NCBI RefSeq assembly: GCF_007752345.1
Contig: NZ_CP036299.1
Span: 930,001-994,000 of the forward strand
Origin: Planctopirus ephydatiae
Lineage (GTDB): Bacteria > Planctomycetota > Planctomycetia > Planctomycetales > Planctomycetaceae
Length of the DNA: 64,000 bases
Direction of reading: 5' to 3'
Positions 55,866 through 64,000 of the stretch are shown here, piece after piece (positions within the stretch are counted from its first letter, which is position 1; every line of letters starts with the position of its first letter). A program made the position numbers and the translations under genes. The notes under the pieces are model-generated. The model ran no database searches. It was not told the DNA's origin and saw only the letters and a program-made list of their open reading frames with translations.

Positions 55866-56372
55866 TTACTGATCGTAAGGTTGCAGAGCAGCCGGTGGCG
55901 ACACTCCGGGAACTGGTGGAATGGCTGGCTGCGCAGGACTCACTGATTGAGCTGGTGAAGGTGGGACTGGCATTGGGGTCACACCACCGGCTGGCGGCAC
56001 TTCCTGCCACTGCGTCCGCTGCAAGGCGTCATTCGGGTAAACGTAAGGATACGCCTGCGGATAAGGATGACAGCGGCAAGGAGGCGTATAAGAGCCTTCT
56101 TCCTGGCACCGCTCTTTGCAGCCACCGCAAACCACGCACTTTGTCCCACACCAATCGGCTTTACCGATGCGGGTCAGATCCCAACGGGGAGACCAGAAGA
56201 CCTGAGCATTTCCTTCGTGATCGGAAACATCGTCAATCACATCGGCATAAGGGTTATACAGGCGGCAGCACTGGCAACCACTCAGCCCGAACAAAATCAG
56301 GCTGCTCAAAGCAGGCAACAGCATGATGCTGAACACAGCGTGGCGCACGTCGAACCCCCTGTACGGAAACAT
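55866..56372 (-). CDS. Cys-rich lipoprotein of unknown function
   Basis: A 168-residue protein, convergent with the M20 gene. The N-terminal hydrophobic segment ends in the lipobox FGLSGC, so it should be lipid-anchored. Ten cysteines occur in clusters: CQCC at the anchor, WCGTKCVVCGGCKERC in the middle and PCRC after it, which suggests a metal site or several disulfides. The C-terminal third is proline-rich (QPAIPPVPGVSPPAALQP). An ATG at 56324 is a second possible start. I know no named family. Confidence 0.65.
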   Translation of the reverse strand: MFPYRGFDVRHAVFSIMLLPALSSLILFGLSGCQCCRLYNPYADVIDDVSDHEGNAQVFWSPRWDLTRIGKADWCGTKCVVCGGCKERCQEEGSYTPPCRCHPYPQAYPYVYPNDALQRTQWQEVPPAGGVTPMPVPPSPAQSVSPAQPAIPPVPGVSPPAALQPYDQ

Positions 56373-56950
56373 CTCCAGAAGTGGTTATCGGCGGCAACGA
56401 GTTTCAACCTTGACGAATTTGCCGAATCTAACAGCTTTGCCGCCATGGCCGAAAATCGGTGAACCTTAAGCCCTCTGAACGATGGAACCACACGCGAAGG
56501 GACGCAAGGCGTCGATCATGTCGGATCCCGCCTGTCAATTTGTAACGATTGTAGTGGTCGTAGCACCGGACAGGGGGTGTCCTCGCTGGATTCTTCGGCA
56601 GGGCCGGTTGTTGCGGCTGATTCCACACAAGCGTCATAACCGATACCCCAAGTGATGGTGCCGGAGAAGGCGTCCATCGCTGAGAAAGAACTGCCGGGTC
56701 AGAAGAGTCATCAACAACATTTGCACAACTCACCCGGCGAATTTGATCTCGCGAATGCAGGTTGAACTTAAGAAATTCCAGCGGCAAATGAATGGCTGTT
56801 CCTCTGCCAAACCCGGTTGAGAGCAGTTGCCAGATCATTTGTCGGTCAATGAATGTTGGGCCAACTCATCAGGGACAGCCGGAGAGCATTGAACAACTTT
56901 TCTGGCTCAACACTTCAGTAGGCGGGCTTCACAACGGAAGGTGAAGAAAC
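56373..56950. other. Divergent intergenic region, nothing recognised
   Basis: About 580 bases between the leftward Cys-rich lipoprotein and the rightward HEAT lipoprotein. Short frames on both strands (for example leftward 56428-56838) have atypical composition and no motif. It should contain both promoters. Confidence 0.45.
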
Positions 56951-59221
56951 ATGGTTAAGTGGTATCTTCTGCGAAATGTTTTGCTCGCCGCTGTATTGGC
57001 CAGTGTGGGATCGGGCTGTGCTCGTTCGAGTCAGACGTTGACCGGCTGGTTCGACCGGGAACCCAAAGTTGATGCTCAAGGGAAGCCGCTTTCGAAAGAG
57101 GAAGCTGGTAAAGAATCCTTCGCCTCCAAGGAGAAGGCTTCCAAGAAGTCGACTGCTGAAAAAGAGGAGCTTGCCGACGCTGACGAAGCTGGTGAAGGGG
57201 TGAAGAAGGCCAGTTGGTTCTCGTGGGGTAAGGACGACGACAAAGCCTCGTCTTCATCGAAAGATGACAAAAGCAAGTCCCCCGTGGCTTCTCAAGAATC
57301 CAAAGAGAAGTCCACCACTTCGAAATCATCGGCAGATAATCAAGTCGCCAAGAGCGATTCCAAAGCCAGTACAGGCAGCAAGACTCCCGCATCGACACAA
57401 AGCAATCCGACCAAACCCACCAAGGGTCTCTCCAGCACAAAGGCCTTTGAAGGGACGGCACTGGCCGACACCAAGTCTGACAGCACTTTGAAAGATGCTG
57501 CCAGTAGCGAAAAGAAGGCGGTCAAGCCGACACGCGGGCCTTCTCGTGATCTGATTCCTGCGGATGAAGATCCATTCCTGGCGGAAGCGTTGGCAGATAT
57601 TGCCGCCGGGCGTGGCAATGGGCCGGAGCGTGTGCAGAACAAATCCGAAGCGGGGCAAGTTGTCAAATCCGATTCGGCCAAGACTGCTCCACCAAAATCT
57701 GCCACATCCAAAGAAACGACGACAAGCAAGCCAGCCGCAGATCTCGTTGCAGGTAGATCGCCAGAGAAAGAGAAAGTCTCTCCAAACGGCACACAGACAA
57801 AAGTTCCTTCGAAGCCAACTTCGGAAGTGACTGGTGAGGAAGATTTCGCGGCCTGGATCTCGAAGATCGAAGGGCGAAGCGAGGCCGAAGCCAAGCTGGA
57901 AAAGCCCGCCCAAGAGACCACTTCCAAGTCTGAACAGCTTGTGGCTGCTGTGAAATCGGGTGGAAAGATTCCCGAAGTCAAAGCGACTAAGCAACCGACC
58001 AAAACTTTCGACTGGGCGACGGAAACTCCTGAACCTCAAGTGGCTCAGGCAGCAGCGAAAAAGGGAGAGACGTTTGCCGAGTTGCAATCGGACTCTACCA
58101 AAAAGATCGAAAGCCTGAGCCGCTCTCTGAAAAGCACAGCCAGCAATGCTCGCGACAAAGCCGCCGACGAGTTAATGGAATCGAAGGCGATTGCCAGCAC
58201 CGAATGGGCCGATACCACAAACTCTCTGCGGGAGAAGGGTGAAAATCTCTCCGGCGAGTTGCGGAAGGAAGTCAAAGATCAGGCGGTTCAATTTGCTGAT
58301 CTCGCCACGGAAACATCCGAAGCTGCTGCCGATATGGCCTGGGCTCAGGTCGAAAATGAGAAGAGCCGACTGGTCGCTTCGACAGCCAATGCCACAACTG
58401 AGGCTGCGAATCGAATTCAGGATGCCTTTGACTGGGAAAAAGAGACGACTGTCACCCCCACAGCTATTGCCAAAAAGACGGGGGCAACTGCTCCTGTCAT
58501 CAAAGGGCTGATTGAGAAGTGTGGTGCGATCAGTGAAGAAGTTAAACCCCTGGTGCAGGGGCTGGAAACCAGCAGTGTTGATGCGATTCGTCATAACGTT
58601 CATCGGTTAGGTCAAATGGATGCAAAAGGCCAGGAAGCTGTTCCTGCCCTGAATGCTCTGCTCGACCACGAAGATCCCTATGTGAAAGTTCACTCAGCTC
58701 TCGCTTTGAGCCGCCTGGGAGCAGAATCGCCCAAGGTGCTGAAGACATTGGTGGGTGGACTGAAGTCGCAGGATTCCGGAGTACGCAGCTTTTCGGCGGC
58801 TGTGATCGGCGAACTGGGTCCGCTGGGGGCAGAGGCTTTGCCAGCCTTGGCCACTTCGCTCGATGATCCCGATGGTTATGTTCGTCTGCATGCGGCTGAA
58901 GTTCTGGTGCGAAATGATCGCTTTGCAGGTCGGGCTCTCGACACGCTACAGAACTGCCTGAAGGATTCAGATGAGAACATCCGCTGGCTGGCCACATACT
59001 CACTGGCTGAGCTGGCACCACAAAGACCCGACACAGTGCTGTGCCTGATGAAGGTTCTGAATGATCCTGCAAAGCGAGTCCGTGTGGGGGCTATCTACGC
59101 ACTGGGTGAGATTGGTGCCTTATCGCGAGTAGCGATTCCAGAACTCGAACAGGCCGCCACTGATCCTGATCAGGAATTGCGGGCCGCTGCTCAGTACGCC
59201 TTGCAGCAGATCAAATCCTGA
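56951..59221 (+). CDS. HEAT-repeat lipoprotein with long Lys/Ser/Glu-rich region
   Basis: A 756-residue protein with GGAAGGTGA before the ATG. A signal sequence ends in the lipobox SVGSGC (residue ~23). Residues about 40-530 are low complexity, rich in Lys, Ser, Glu, Ala and Thr (KEKASKKSTAEKEELADADEAG, SSSSKDDKSKSPVAS, TEAANRIQDAFDWEKET), probably disordered or long helices. The last ~200 residues (about 545-756) are a row of HEAT/PBS-type repeats (VPALNALLDHEDPYVKVHSALALSRLG and similar, RLHAAEVLVRNDRFAGRALD). It is probably an outer-membrane or wall-attached platform. Composition in the repeat is unlike its neighbours. A strong terminator follows. Confidence 0.85.
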   Translation: MVKWYLLRNVLLAAVLASVGSGCARSSQTLTGWFDREPKVDAQGKPLSKEEAGKESFASKEKASKKSTAEKEELADADEAGEGVKKASWFSWGKDDDKASSSSKDDKSKSPVASQESKEKSTTSKSSADNQVAKSDSKASTGSKTPASTQSNPTKPTKGLSSTKAFEGTALADTKSDSTLKDAASSEKKAVKPTRGPSRDLIPADEDPFLAEALADIAAGRGNGPERVQNKSEAGQVVKSDSAKTAPPKSATSKETTTSKPAADLVAGRSPEKEKVSPNGTQTKVPSKPTSEVTGEEDFAAWISKIEGRSEAEAKLEKPAQETTSKSEQLVAAVKSGGKIPEVKATKQPTKTFDWATETPEPQVAQAAAKKGETFAELQSDSTKKIESLSRSLKSTASNARDKAADELMESKAIASTEWADTTNSLREKGENLSGELRKEVKDQAVQFADLATETSEAAADMAWAQVENEKSRLVASTANATTEAANRIQDAFDWEKETTVTPTAIAKKTGATAPVIKGLIEKCGAISEEVKPLVQGLETSSVDAIRHNVHRLGQMDAKGQEAVPALNALLDHEDPYVKVHSALALSRLGAESPKVLKTLVGGLKSQDSGVRSFSAAVIGELGPLGAEALPALATSLDDPDGYVRLHAAEVLVRNDRFAGRALDTLQNCLKDSDENIRWLATYSLAELAPQRPDTVLCLMKVLNDPAKRVRVGAIYALGEIGALSRVAIPELEQAATDPDQELRAAAQYALQQIKS

Positions 59222-59261
59222 GTGACCTGTAGATTATTCGTAGAGACTTTGCGATGTATTC

Positions 59262-59307
59262 AAGCACGAACCTCACTCGCCAATCGCGAATGAGGTTCGT
59301 GCTTTTT
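59262..59307 (+). terminator. Intrinsic terminator after the HEAT lipoprotein
   Basis: AGCACGAACCTCACTCGC and GCGAATGAGGTTCGTGCT form an 18-bp stem with a single mismatch around loop CAATC, followed by TTTTG. It begins 41 bases after the stop codon and lies just before the stop of the next, leftward gene. Confidence 0.88.
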
Positions 59308-59309
59308 GC

Positions 59310-60284
59310 TTATAGGTCGCGCCAGGAATTGGACTCGATGGGCTGTTGGGGCAGGGAATGATCGGCGAGGGAATACGTCCATGCCCACTTCCATGAGAGA
59401 TCTTGGGAATCGAGTTCATCCTGCTGTTCAACTTGGATGATCGTGCGGTGGTACATGGCATAGGCACCATTTGCCAGAGCGGGATAACCAGGAAACTCTT
59501 CCACAGGATCGAGAACCTGCCAGTCATGGGCTGGATCTTGCAGCTCAAAGAGCTCGCCGGGAATCTTTTGCTCCGGCGCGATCGGCGATCTTCGTCTCTC
59601 CGACGATGAGATTGAAGGCAGGATCATTGCGGGGAATGTTCCCAGATTGACGAGGCTGCCGCGTGTGATGCGTGGGCTCACCAACCGGCTGCCCACGTTT
59701 TCCAGAAAGGGATGGCGGCATTCGCCCTGCATTAACGTGCCGTAAACAAAGAGTTGCCTGATAAGGGGTGCAGGAGTTTCACCAGCAGCGACTTGATCAA
59801 GAACTTCACTGGCAGTCGGGCCCACGAGACCATGGTTCAAGGCAAAGCGATCATATCCTTGTTGAACAATGGCGACATAATCTAAGTGAGGCTCGACATA
59901 GGCTTGCCTGACAGTCGGCTTGGCGGTGTAGGTTTCAACCTGTTGAGGCACTCCGGCAGCATTGATGGCGAATGTCGGGTACCTCTGATAGCCACTTGTC
60001 GTAGCACGCAGTCCCTCCTTGCGATTCATCGCGCTCCAGGCTGTTTCGTCCATCTCGAAGATGACCCCCGGGACGACATGGCCTGTCGCTGGTTCGACAT
60101 CGAGCACACCTCCCTGGCGGCGCCTGGAATGAAGGCTGAAGACCAGTCGATGATCCGGCAGCCACGCCCGGCCCAAAGGAGTCATGGCTCCCAAAGAAAC
60201 ATTTTGTTGGAGAGCCCACTCCTGCAGGTCTGTCTGGTTCAGATTGGAGCCATACGCGAAGTAAAGTTTTGAGGACATGGTCAC
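59310..60284 (-). CDS. Tandem gamma-glutamylcyclotransferase-like (GGCT/AIG2) protein
   Basis: A 324-residue protein holding two copies of a ~120-150 residue GGCT fold. Copy 1: KLYFAYGSNLNQTDL (Gly-rich loop with YGSN), then FEMDETAWSAMNRKEG with the catalytic-type Glu and SGYQRYP. Copy 2 begins about residue 184: IRQLFVYGTLMQGECRHPF, then LDPVEEFPGYP with Glu and YAMYHRTI. GGCT-type enzymes release 5-oxoproline from gamma-glutamyl peptides or act on other gamma-glutamylamines. Two active-site sets in one chain is not usual for this ~150-residue family. ATG at 60278 (MSSK) is an alternative start. Confidence 0.85.
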   Translation of the reverse strand: MTMSSKLYFAYGSNLNQTDLQEWALQQNVSLGAMTPLGRAWLPDHRLVFSLHSRRRQGGVLDVEPATGHVVPGVIFEMDETAWSAMNRKEGLRATTSGYQRYPTFAINAAGVPQQVETYTAKPTVRQAYVEPHLDYVAIVQQGYDRFALNHGLVGPTASEVLDQVAAGETPAPLIRQLFVYGTLMQGECRHPFLENVGSRLVSPRITRGSLVNLGTFPAMILPSISSSERRRSPIAPEQKIPGELFELQDPAHDWQVLDPVEEFPGYPALANGAYAMYHRTIIQVEQQDELDSQDLSWKWAWTYSLADHSLPQQPIESNSWRDL

Positions 60285-60600
60285 AACGAGAAACCTGAAG
60301 GTTGGGCGAAAGGAGTCAGCGAAAATTTCTGTTGATCAATGATTGAACCGCAACGGATTCCCCGGTGTCCAGAATCTGCAGAGAGAGTTTTCGTGAATAC
60401 TTATGCACACAAACTCTCACAAGACCTGTCGCAACATACTGATATAAAACGAGTTGCCTTCAGATCCATACAAATAGCCCTGAGGTGGAATGCGGAATTC
60501 ATGAAAATTGTCGCTGCCTTGCGAGCAGGGAGGGAATTGGAATAACATTCGCAAAGTTGTGGTGTGAAATCATTCTGATTTCTCATTGCGGCGAGATCTT
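60285..60600. other. Intergenic region before tRNA-Met
   Basis: About 315 bases holding the promoters of the leftward GGCT gene and the rightward tRNA. One exact DnaA-box sequence TTATGCACA occurs at 60401-60409, alone. Nothing else is recognised. Confidence 0.45.
60519..60548 (+). promoter_or_regulatory. Candidate sigma70-like promoter for tRNA-Met
   Basis: TTGCGA at 60519-60524 and TAACAT at 60543-60548, separated by 18 bases, lie 53 bases before the tRNA. The fit to consensus is moderate and planctomycete promoters are poorly defined, so this is tentative. Confidence 0.25.
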
Positions 60601-60674
60601 GGCGATGTAGCTCAGTCGGTTAGAGCAGCGGCTTCATAAGCCGTGTGTCGTGGGTTCGAGTCCCTCCATCGCCA
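60601..60674 (+). tRNA. tRNA-Met (anticodon CAT)
   Basis: A full cloverleaf can be drawn: acceptor GGCGATG/CATCGCC, D-arm GCTC...GAGC, anticodon stem GCGGC/GCCGT with loop TTCATAA (anticodon CAT), T-loop TTCGAGT with stem GTGGG/CCCTC that contains one T-T mismatch, and discriminator A. CCA is not encoded. CAT can be elongator Met or, after lysidine modification, Ile2; the initiator is unlikely since the acceptor ends in a normal G-C pair. A strong palindrome follows downstream. Confidence 0.95.
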
Positions 60675-60733
60675 TTTGAGTTTTTCACGACCTGGCCTCT
60701 GCTGGATGGGTGCAAAACTTACGAATGAATAAG

Positions 60734-60766
60734 ACAGGCCCGACCATGAATCATGGTCGGGCCTGT
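60734..60766. terminator. Bidirectional terminator after tRNA-Met
   Basis: ACAGGCCCGACCATGA, one base, then TCATGGTCGGGCCTGT is a perfect 16-bp inverted repeat, followed by TTTG on the plus strand and preceded by AATAAG. It separates the rightward tRNA from the leftward DUF5684 gene. Confidence 0.85.
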
Positions 60767-60862
60767 TTGCGTTAGACGATCTCTGAAAAAGCCAGGCAGA
60801 TCACGAAGAGATGTTCCGAATCAAACGGACTGAACTCCGTGATCTATCCACGGCTTTGTTGA

Positions 60863-61282
60863 TCAGCTCTTGGCTGCTGGGCCAACGTATTTGGCATCGC
60901 CAAAGCCCAAGAGTGGAACGAAGATGAATGGCAACAATAGCAGTCCGATGCCCCAAGCCACATCTTTGCCAAAGGACTTGGCAAGATCGATGTAAACGAT
61001 GACGCCAATCACGATGTTCACGCAAGGGATCAGCATCAGAATGATCCACCAGAGTGGACGACCGACGATTTCCAGCAGCACGATCAAGTTATAGATGGGG
61101 ATGATCGCGGCCCAACCTGGCTTGCCGGCTTTCGTAAAGATCTTCCAAAGCCCGGCAATGATTAGAACGAAGAGTGCCAGTTCCACCAGCAGGATGACCA
61201 ATGCGATGCCACCAGCCGCTGCGGCTCCTGCATCGCCACTGAAGTCATCCTGTGCCAGCATTGCGAAACGAAACAGATCCAT
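60863..61282 (-). CDS. DUF5684-like small membrane protein
   Basis: A 139-residue protein from the ATG at 61282, with GGGGAGA upstream. It has four hydrophobic helices: GIALVILLVELALFVLIIAGL, the stretch after FTKAGKPGWAAIIPIYN (LIVLLEIVG), ILMLIPCVNIVIGVIVYI and IGLLLLPFIFVPLLG. The phrase K-AGxPGWxxxIPIYN and the ending LGFGDAKYVGPA are the DUF5684 signature. The family is sometimes found next to signal peptidase genes; here it stands alone. Function unknown. Confidence 0.85.
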   Translation of the reverse strand: MDLFRFAMLAQDDFSGDAGAAAAGGIALVILLVELALFVLIIAGLWKIFTKAGKPGWAAIIPIYNLIVLLEIVGRPLWWIILMLIPCVNIVIGVIVYIDLAKSFGKDVAWGIGLLLLPFIFVPLLGFGDAKYVGPAAKS

Positions 61283-61458
61283 CGCTTTCTCCCCACCTGA
61301 ATGTTGTGTGAACAAATCCCCATTAGGGCGGCAGACTAATGTTCAGACATTTGCAGGTCAAATGCGATCTTTGAAGATTTGCCCGACCACCACAAAATAC
61401 TTTTTCGTTGGCGGCAATTGGTGCCCTCGTTGACCACCACAGCCATGGCAATCAAAGT

Positions 61459-62316
61459 TCACGAGGGATTGGAAGGGAGGGCACGGGGATTCGTTAAACC
61501 CTCGGGACGCAGAGTCTCTGATAAGGTTTTAACGGGCTCGCCCATTTCCTGTTCACCGGCTTTCATTTCCTGAAAGAACATGAAATGCGGATAGGAGTCG
61601 AGCTTGAGTTTGTCCTGCAAGGCAGGGAATATATAATCGCGCGAGCAATAGATCATCCGCCGCAAAGCCTCCCGCTGACTTGATGCAATCGTCTCCAGTT
61701 CAACGGTGATTTTCTCAAGCTGTTGCCGGGATTTGGTCAGATGTTGATCCCAGTCTTGATCACGGGGGTTGGCGTCGAGCAGCTGTCGGCTCTCGCGGTA
61801 AATCCCCATCAGTTGATCGTGATAATGATGATCGAGATTTCTTCGGGGCCAGTACCACCAGGCAGCCCCCAGGCAACCCAGCAGGACAACCGGAAAGCTG
61901 CGCCGCCCAAACTGCACCAGATGTGTCGATAGCGGGCGTCTGGCAATCGCAGTCAGTGCTTTACTGCGGGACGGAAAAACTTCCCAGACCGTATCGACTT
62001 TCATAATGCGGAGAACATCCAGCATTTCAGTCGAAGGATTGGCAAGTGCCACTCGCCCACCTTTGGTTTTGACCTTCTGGCTGAAAACTATCAATTGCCC
62101 GAGAACCTGCGAACCAAAATATCTAGCTCGACTGAGATCAAAAACCAGATGCTTCAACTGGGCTTTATCGAAAAAATCGATTGCGGCAGACATCTCGGCA
62201 TGGACATGAGGAAGATGAAAGCCAGCAGCATCTCCGGCGGGAGTGACGACCAGCGTATCTCCAAACTCTTCGAGTGGAAAAATCTGATGTAGATGTGTTC
62301 GATCAGAACGTGACAT
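61459..62316 (-). CDS. STAS-domain protein with TM helix and helical C-terminus
   Basis: A 285-residue protein. Residues about 15-120 are a STAS (anti-sigma-factor-antagonist-like) domain: FGDTLVVTPAGDAAGFH, HLVFDLSRARYFGSQVLGQLI, where the usual DSxG phosphoserine loop reads Y-F-G-S-Q, then KGGRVALANPSTEMLDVLRI and VWEVFPSRSKAL. A TM helix (FPVVLLGCLGAAWWYWP, about 142-158) follows, then ~120 residues of charged helix with possible coiled coil (SRQQLEKITVELETIASS). A STAS domain fused through a TM helix to such a tail is unusual. STAS proteins usually relay a kinase signal to a sigma-factor pathway; no RsbW-like kinase or sigma gene is nearby. Confidence 0.8.
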   Translation of the reverse strand: MSRSDRTHLHQIFPLEEFGDTLVVTPAGDAAGFHLPHVHAEMSAAIDFFDKAQLKHLVFDLSRARYFGSQVLGQLIVFSQKVKTKGGRVALANPSTEMLDVLRIMKVDTVWEVFPSRSKALTAIARRPLSTHLVQFGRRSFPVVLLGCLGAAWWYWPRRNLDHHYHDQLMGIYRESRQLLDANPRDQDWDQHLTKSRQQLEKITVELETIASSQREALRRMIYCSRDYIFPALQDKLKLDSYPHFMFFQEMKAGEQEMGEPVKTLSETLRPEGLTNPRALPSNPS

Positions 62317-62488
62317 AGCAACCCGTCGAAAAGATCAGATTCGGAACCGCGTGGTGGCGTCTGTTGTTTATGACTCTTTCAAGTCAGGTTGCCCGCTTTC
62401 CCTCAGCGACACAGTTCTCAACACGCTCCTGATGGCGCTTTGAAGTGTTTTACACACTCAAAGACTATGGCATACCAGAAGGCTTCGC

Positions 62489-62521
62489 CACTGTTCGTAT
62501 TTGTGTGCCGCACTGTTCGTA
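62489..62521. repeat. Pair of 11-base direct repeats
   Basis: CACTGTTCGTA occurs at 62489-62499 and again at 62511-62521, a centre-to-centre distance of 22 bases or two helical turns. It lies about 175 bases upstream of the leftward STAS gene and just after the end of the leftward lipoprotein gene, so a regulator site for the STAS gene is possible. Confidence 0.3.
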
Positions 62522-62542
62522 GTACGCGACATTCGAAGGAAG

Positions 62543-63085
62543 TTAGTGGCTTCGGGGAGTCGTAGCGGGGCCGAGTCGGCGACGATTGGGTTCCTGTTTT
62601 TTGGCAGCCGCATTACCAACTTCGAGATCCTGAGGGGTTGCGGATTCCGCGACCGTGATCATCAAGGGAGATTCTGTCGACAGGAACAAAGGACCGAAAC
62701 CGACTTTCGGGCCTTCGCCGTGTCCCGCGTCCGGGGTGTGACCTGCTGAAATCGAAACGTAATGCTTCCCCAGGGGAGCTTGCCCTTCAAAGGTTCCTTC
62801 TTTGGAAACGGGGATCGTGACGGCCGCCGATTGATCAGCGGGCATCAGTACCAAAGAGACACCTTCGACCTGAATCGGCTTACCATCGACCAGGATGCGC
62901 CCCGTCACAGGTCCTTTGGCACGCGAATCAACAGCCACCCGACTCCCACAACCTGTGACAAAAATCGCAAGTAAAAAAACACAAGCCAGTGGTGCAAATC
63001 TCACAATCAAACGGAATGGAGGCTGTGTTGAGATCGCAGCAAGAGATGCGGCTTCATTCGGAAGGGGTTTGACTCTGAGACACAT
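62543..63085 (-). CDS. Small lipoprotein with carboxypeptidase-regulatory/transthyretin-like fold
   Basis: A 180-residue protein from the ATG at 63085 (MCLRVKPLP); ATGs at 63118 and 63145 would lengthen it. A hydrophobic segment ends at the lipobox IFVTGC. The body is beta-rich: GPVTGRILVDGKPIQVEGVSLVLMP, SAAVTIPVSKEGTFEGQAPLG and HYVSISAGH, which has the strand order of the planctomycete carboxypeptidase-regulatory-like (transthyretin-fold) lipoproteins. The C-terminus is basic (KKQEPNRRRLGPA). Function unknown; probably an envelope-bound ligand binder. Confidence 0.8.
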   Translation of the reverse strand: MCLRVKPLPNEAASLAAISTQPPFRLIVRFAPLACVFLLAIFVTGCGSRVAVDSRAKGPVTGRILVDGKPIQVEGVSLVLMPADQSAAVTIPVSKEGTFEGQAPLGKHYVSISAGHTPDAGHGEGPKVGFGPLFLSTESPLMITVAESATPQDLEVGNAAAKKQEPNRRRLGPATTPRSH

Positions 63086-63498
63086 GGGAAATCTTTCAAA
63101 AATTGGTAGAAACACCATAGAGAAGGGCGGTTTTACAGGTGACAATCCCGATGATATCAGTATACTTTAATGCGATTGTGGAAATCCAGACAAACCTGAA
63201 GAGTTTGCCTGGAATGCATCAGAACGGCTGGGCGATCCCGCTGATCAACTCAAGACTACAAATCCCTATCAATAAAAAACTCAATTCACCGATAAGATAC
63301 TCAATGTTTTCGCCTGGGACTTTTCTATCGGCCTCCGAAAACTGTATGTAATTATGCTGGTTGATTTTGCTCTGACGAATCATGTCTGAATTTGCGTTCT
63401 TCGGGCCTTTGCTCCCCAATCTTTTTTGCATGTCTTGAGCCACATTCTGTGGCATTCACTTCCTGCCAGTTCTGGCAATGTTCTTTTTGGAGCTTTTT
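63086..63498. other. Divergent intergenic region
   Basis: About 410 bases between the leftward lipoprotein and the rightward DUF1559 gene, AT-rich near 63140-63180 and 63260-63360, fitting promoters. GGAG 8 bases before 63499 is the ribosome site of the DUF1559 gene. No other gene is supported. Confidence 0.45.

Positions 63499-64000
<502 letters not shown>

Noticed and set aside
56428-56838. A leftward 136-residue frame
   Set aside because: Begins without a ribosome site, has irregular composition and no domain; it lies in a divergent promoter region.
60401-60409. An exact DnaA-box TTATGCACA, and another TTATCCACA at 25927-25935
   Set aside because: Each stands alone; single 9-base matches are expected by chance in 64 kb. 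The second is inside murC.

Overview
The window reads as chromosomal DNA of a planctomycete, most like the Planctopirus/Schlesneria/Gimesia group; that placement is my inference from gene content. The pointers are three DUF1559 proteins with prepilin-like N-termini (two complete, both with the H-X9-DG C-terminal motif), a DUF1800-DUF1501 pair, a long PVC-type heme-binding protein with NPCBM, propeller, HEAT and cytochrome c parts, a DUF1080 protein, a Gfo/Idh/MocA oxidoreductase with a Tat signal, and many secreted or lipoprotein HEAT and low-complexity proteins. Genes are spaced loosely on both strands. I see no phage, insertion sequence, CRISPR array or rRNA.

Layout. 1-8 kb: an edge-truncated N-formylglutamate-amidohydrolase-like protein, a BPL_N-type secreted protein, a DUF1559 protein, a zinc-ribbon coiled-coil protein and the PVC-type cytochrome, all on the minus strand. 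8.5-10.2 kb: hisS and a SUI1/eIF1-like gene. 10.3-15.3 kb: a lipoprotein followed by a ResB-CcsA cytochrome c maturation fusion. 16.2-20.2 kb: a small Flp-pilin-like protein with a clear terminator, a two-TM coiled-coil protein, a DUF1080 protein and a periplasmic Ntn-hydrolase. 20.6-25.1 kb: an orphan histidine kinase, then a minus-strand series ArsR regulator - thyX - HD phosphohydrolase. 25.5-30.9 kb: a peptidoglycan block murC-murB-(STN-like secreted protein)-ddl.

30.9-39 kb: the Gfo/Idh oxidoreductase, then a Gly/Pro/Arg-rich secreted protein followed by an OmpR-type response regulator and a sensor kinase whose periplasmic part has a similar composition, then a very long dnaA. 39.6-46.4 kb: a HEAT protein and GNAT acetyltransferase (ATGA overlap), a UbiD-family decarboxylase and an RDD membrane protein. 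46.5-56.4 kb: DUF1559 gene divergent from DUF1800-DUF1501, a pterin carbinolamine dehydratase, a large secreted protein, an alpha/beta hydrolase, an M20 peptidase and a Cys-rich lipoprotein. 57-64 kb: a lysine/serine-rich HEAT lipoprotein, a tandem gamma-glutamylcyclotransferase-like protein, tRNA-Met(CAT), a DUF5684 membrane protein, a STAS-TM-helical protein, a small lipoprotein and a DUF1559 gene cut by the right edge.

The most interesting items are the GPR-rich secreted protein next to a two-component system with a GPR-rich sensor, the 845-residue DnaA with extra sequence both before domain I and in domain II, the mur/ddl cluster with an uncharacterised envelope protein inside it, the duplicated GGCT protein, and the STAS-TM-helical fusion. 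None has been tested here by database search; all calls come from reading the sequence.
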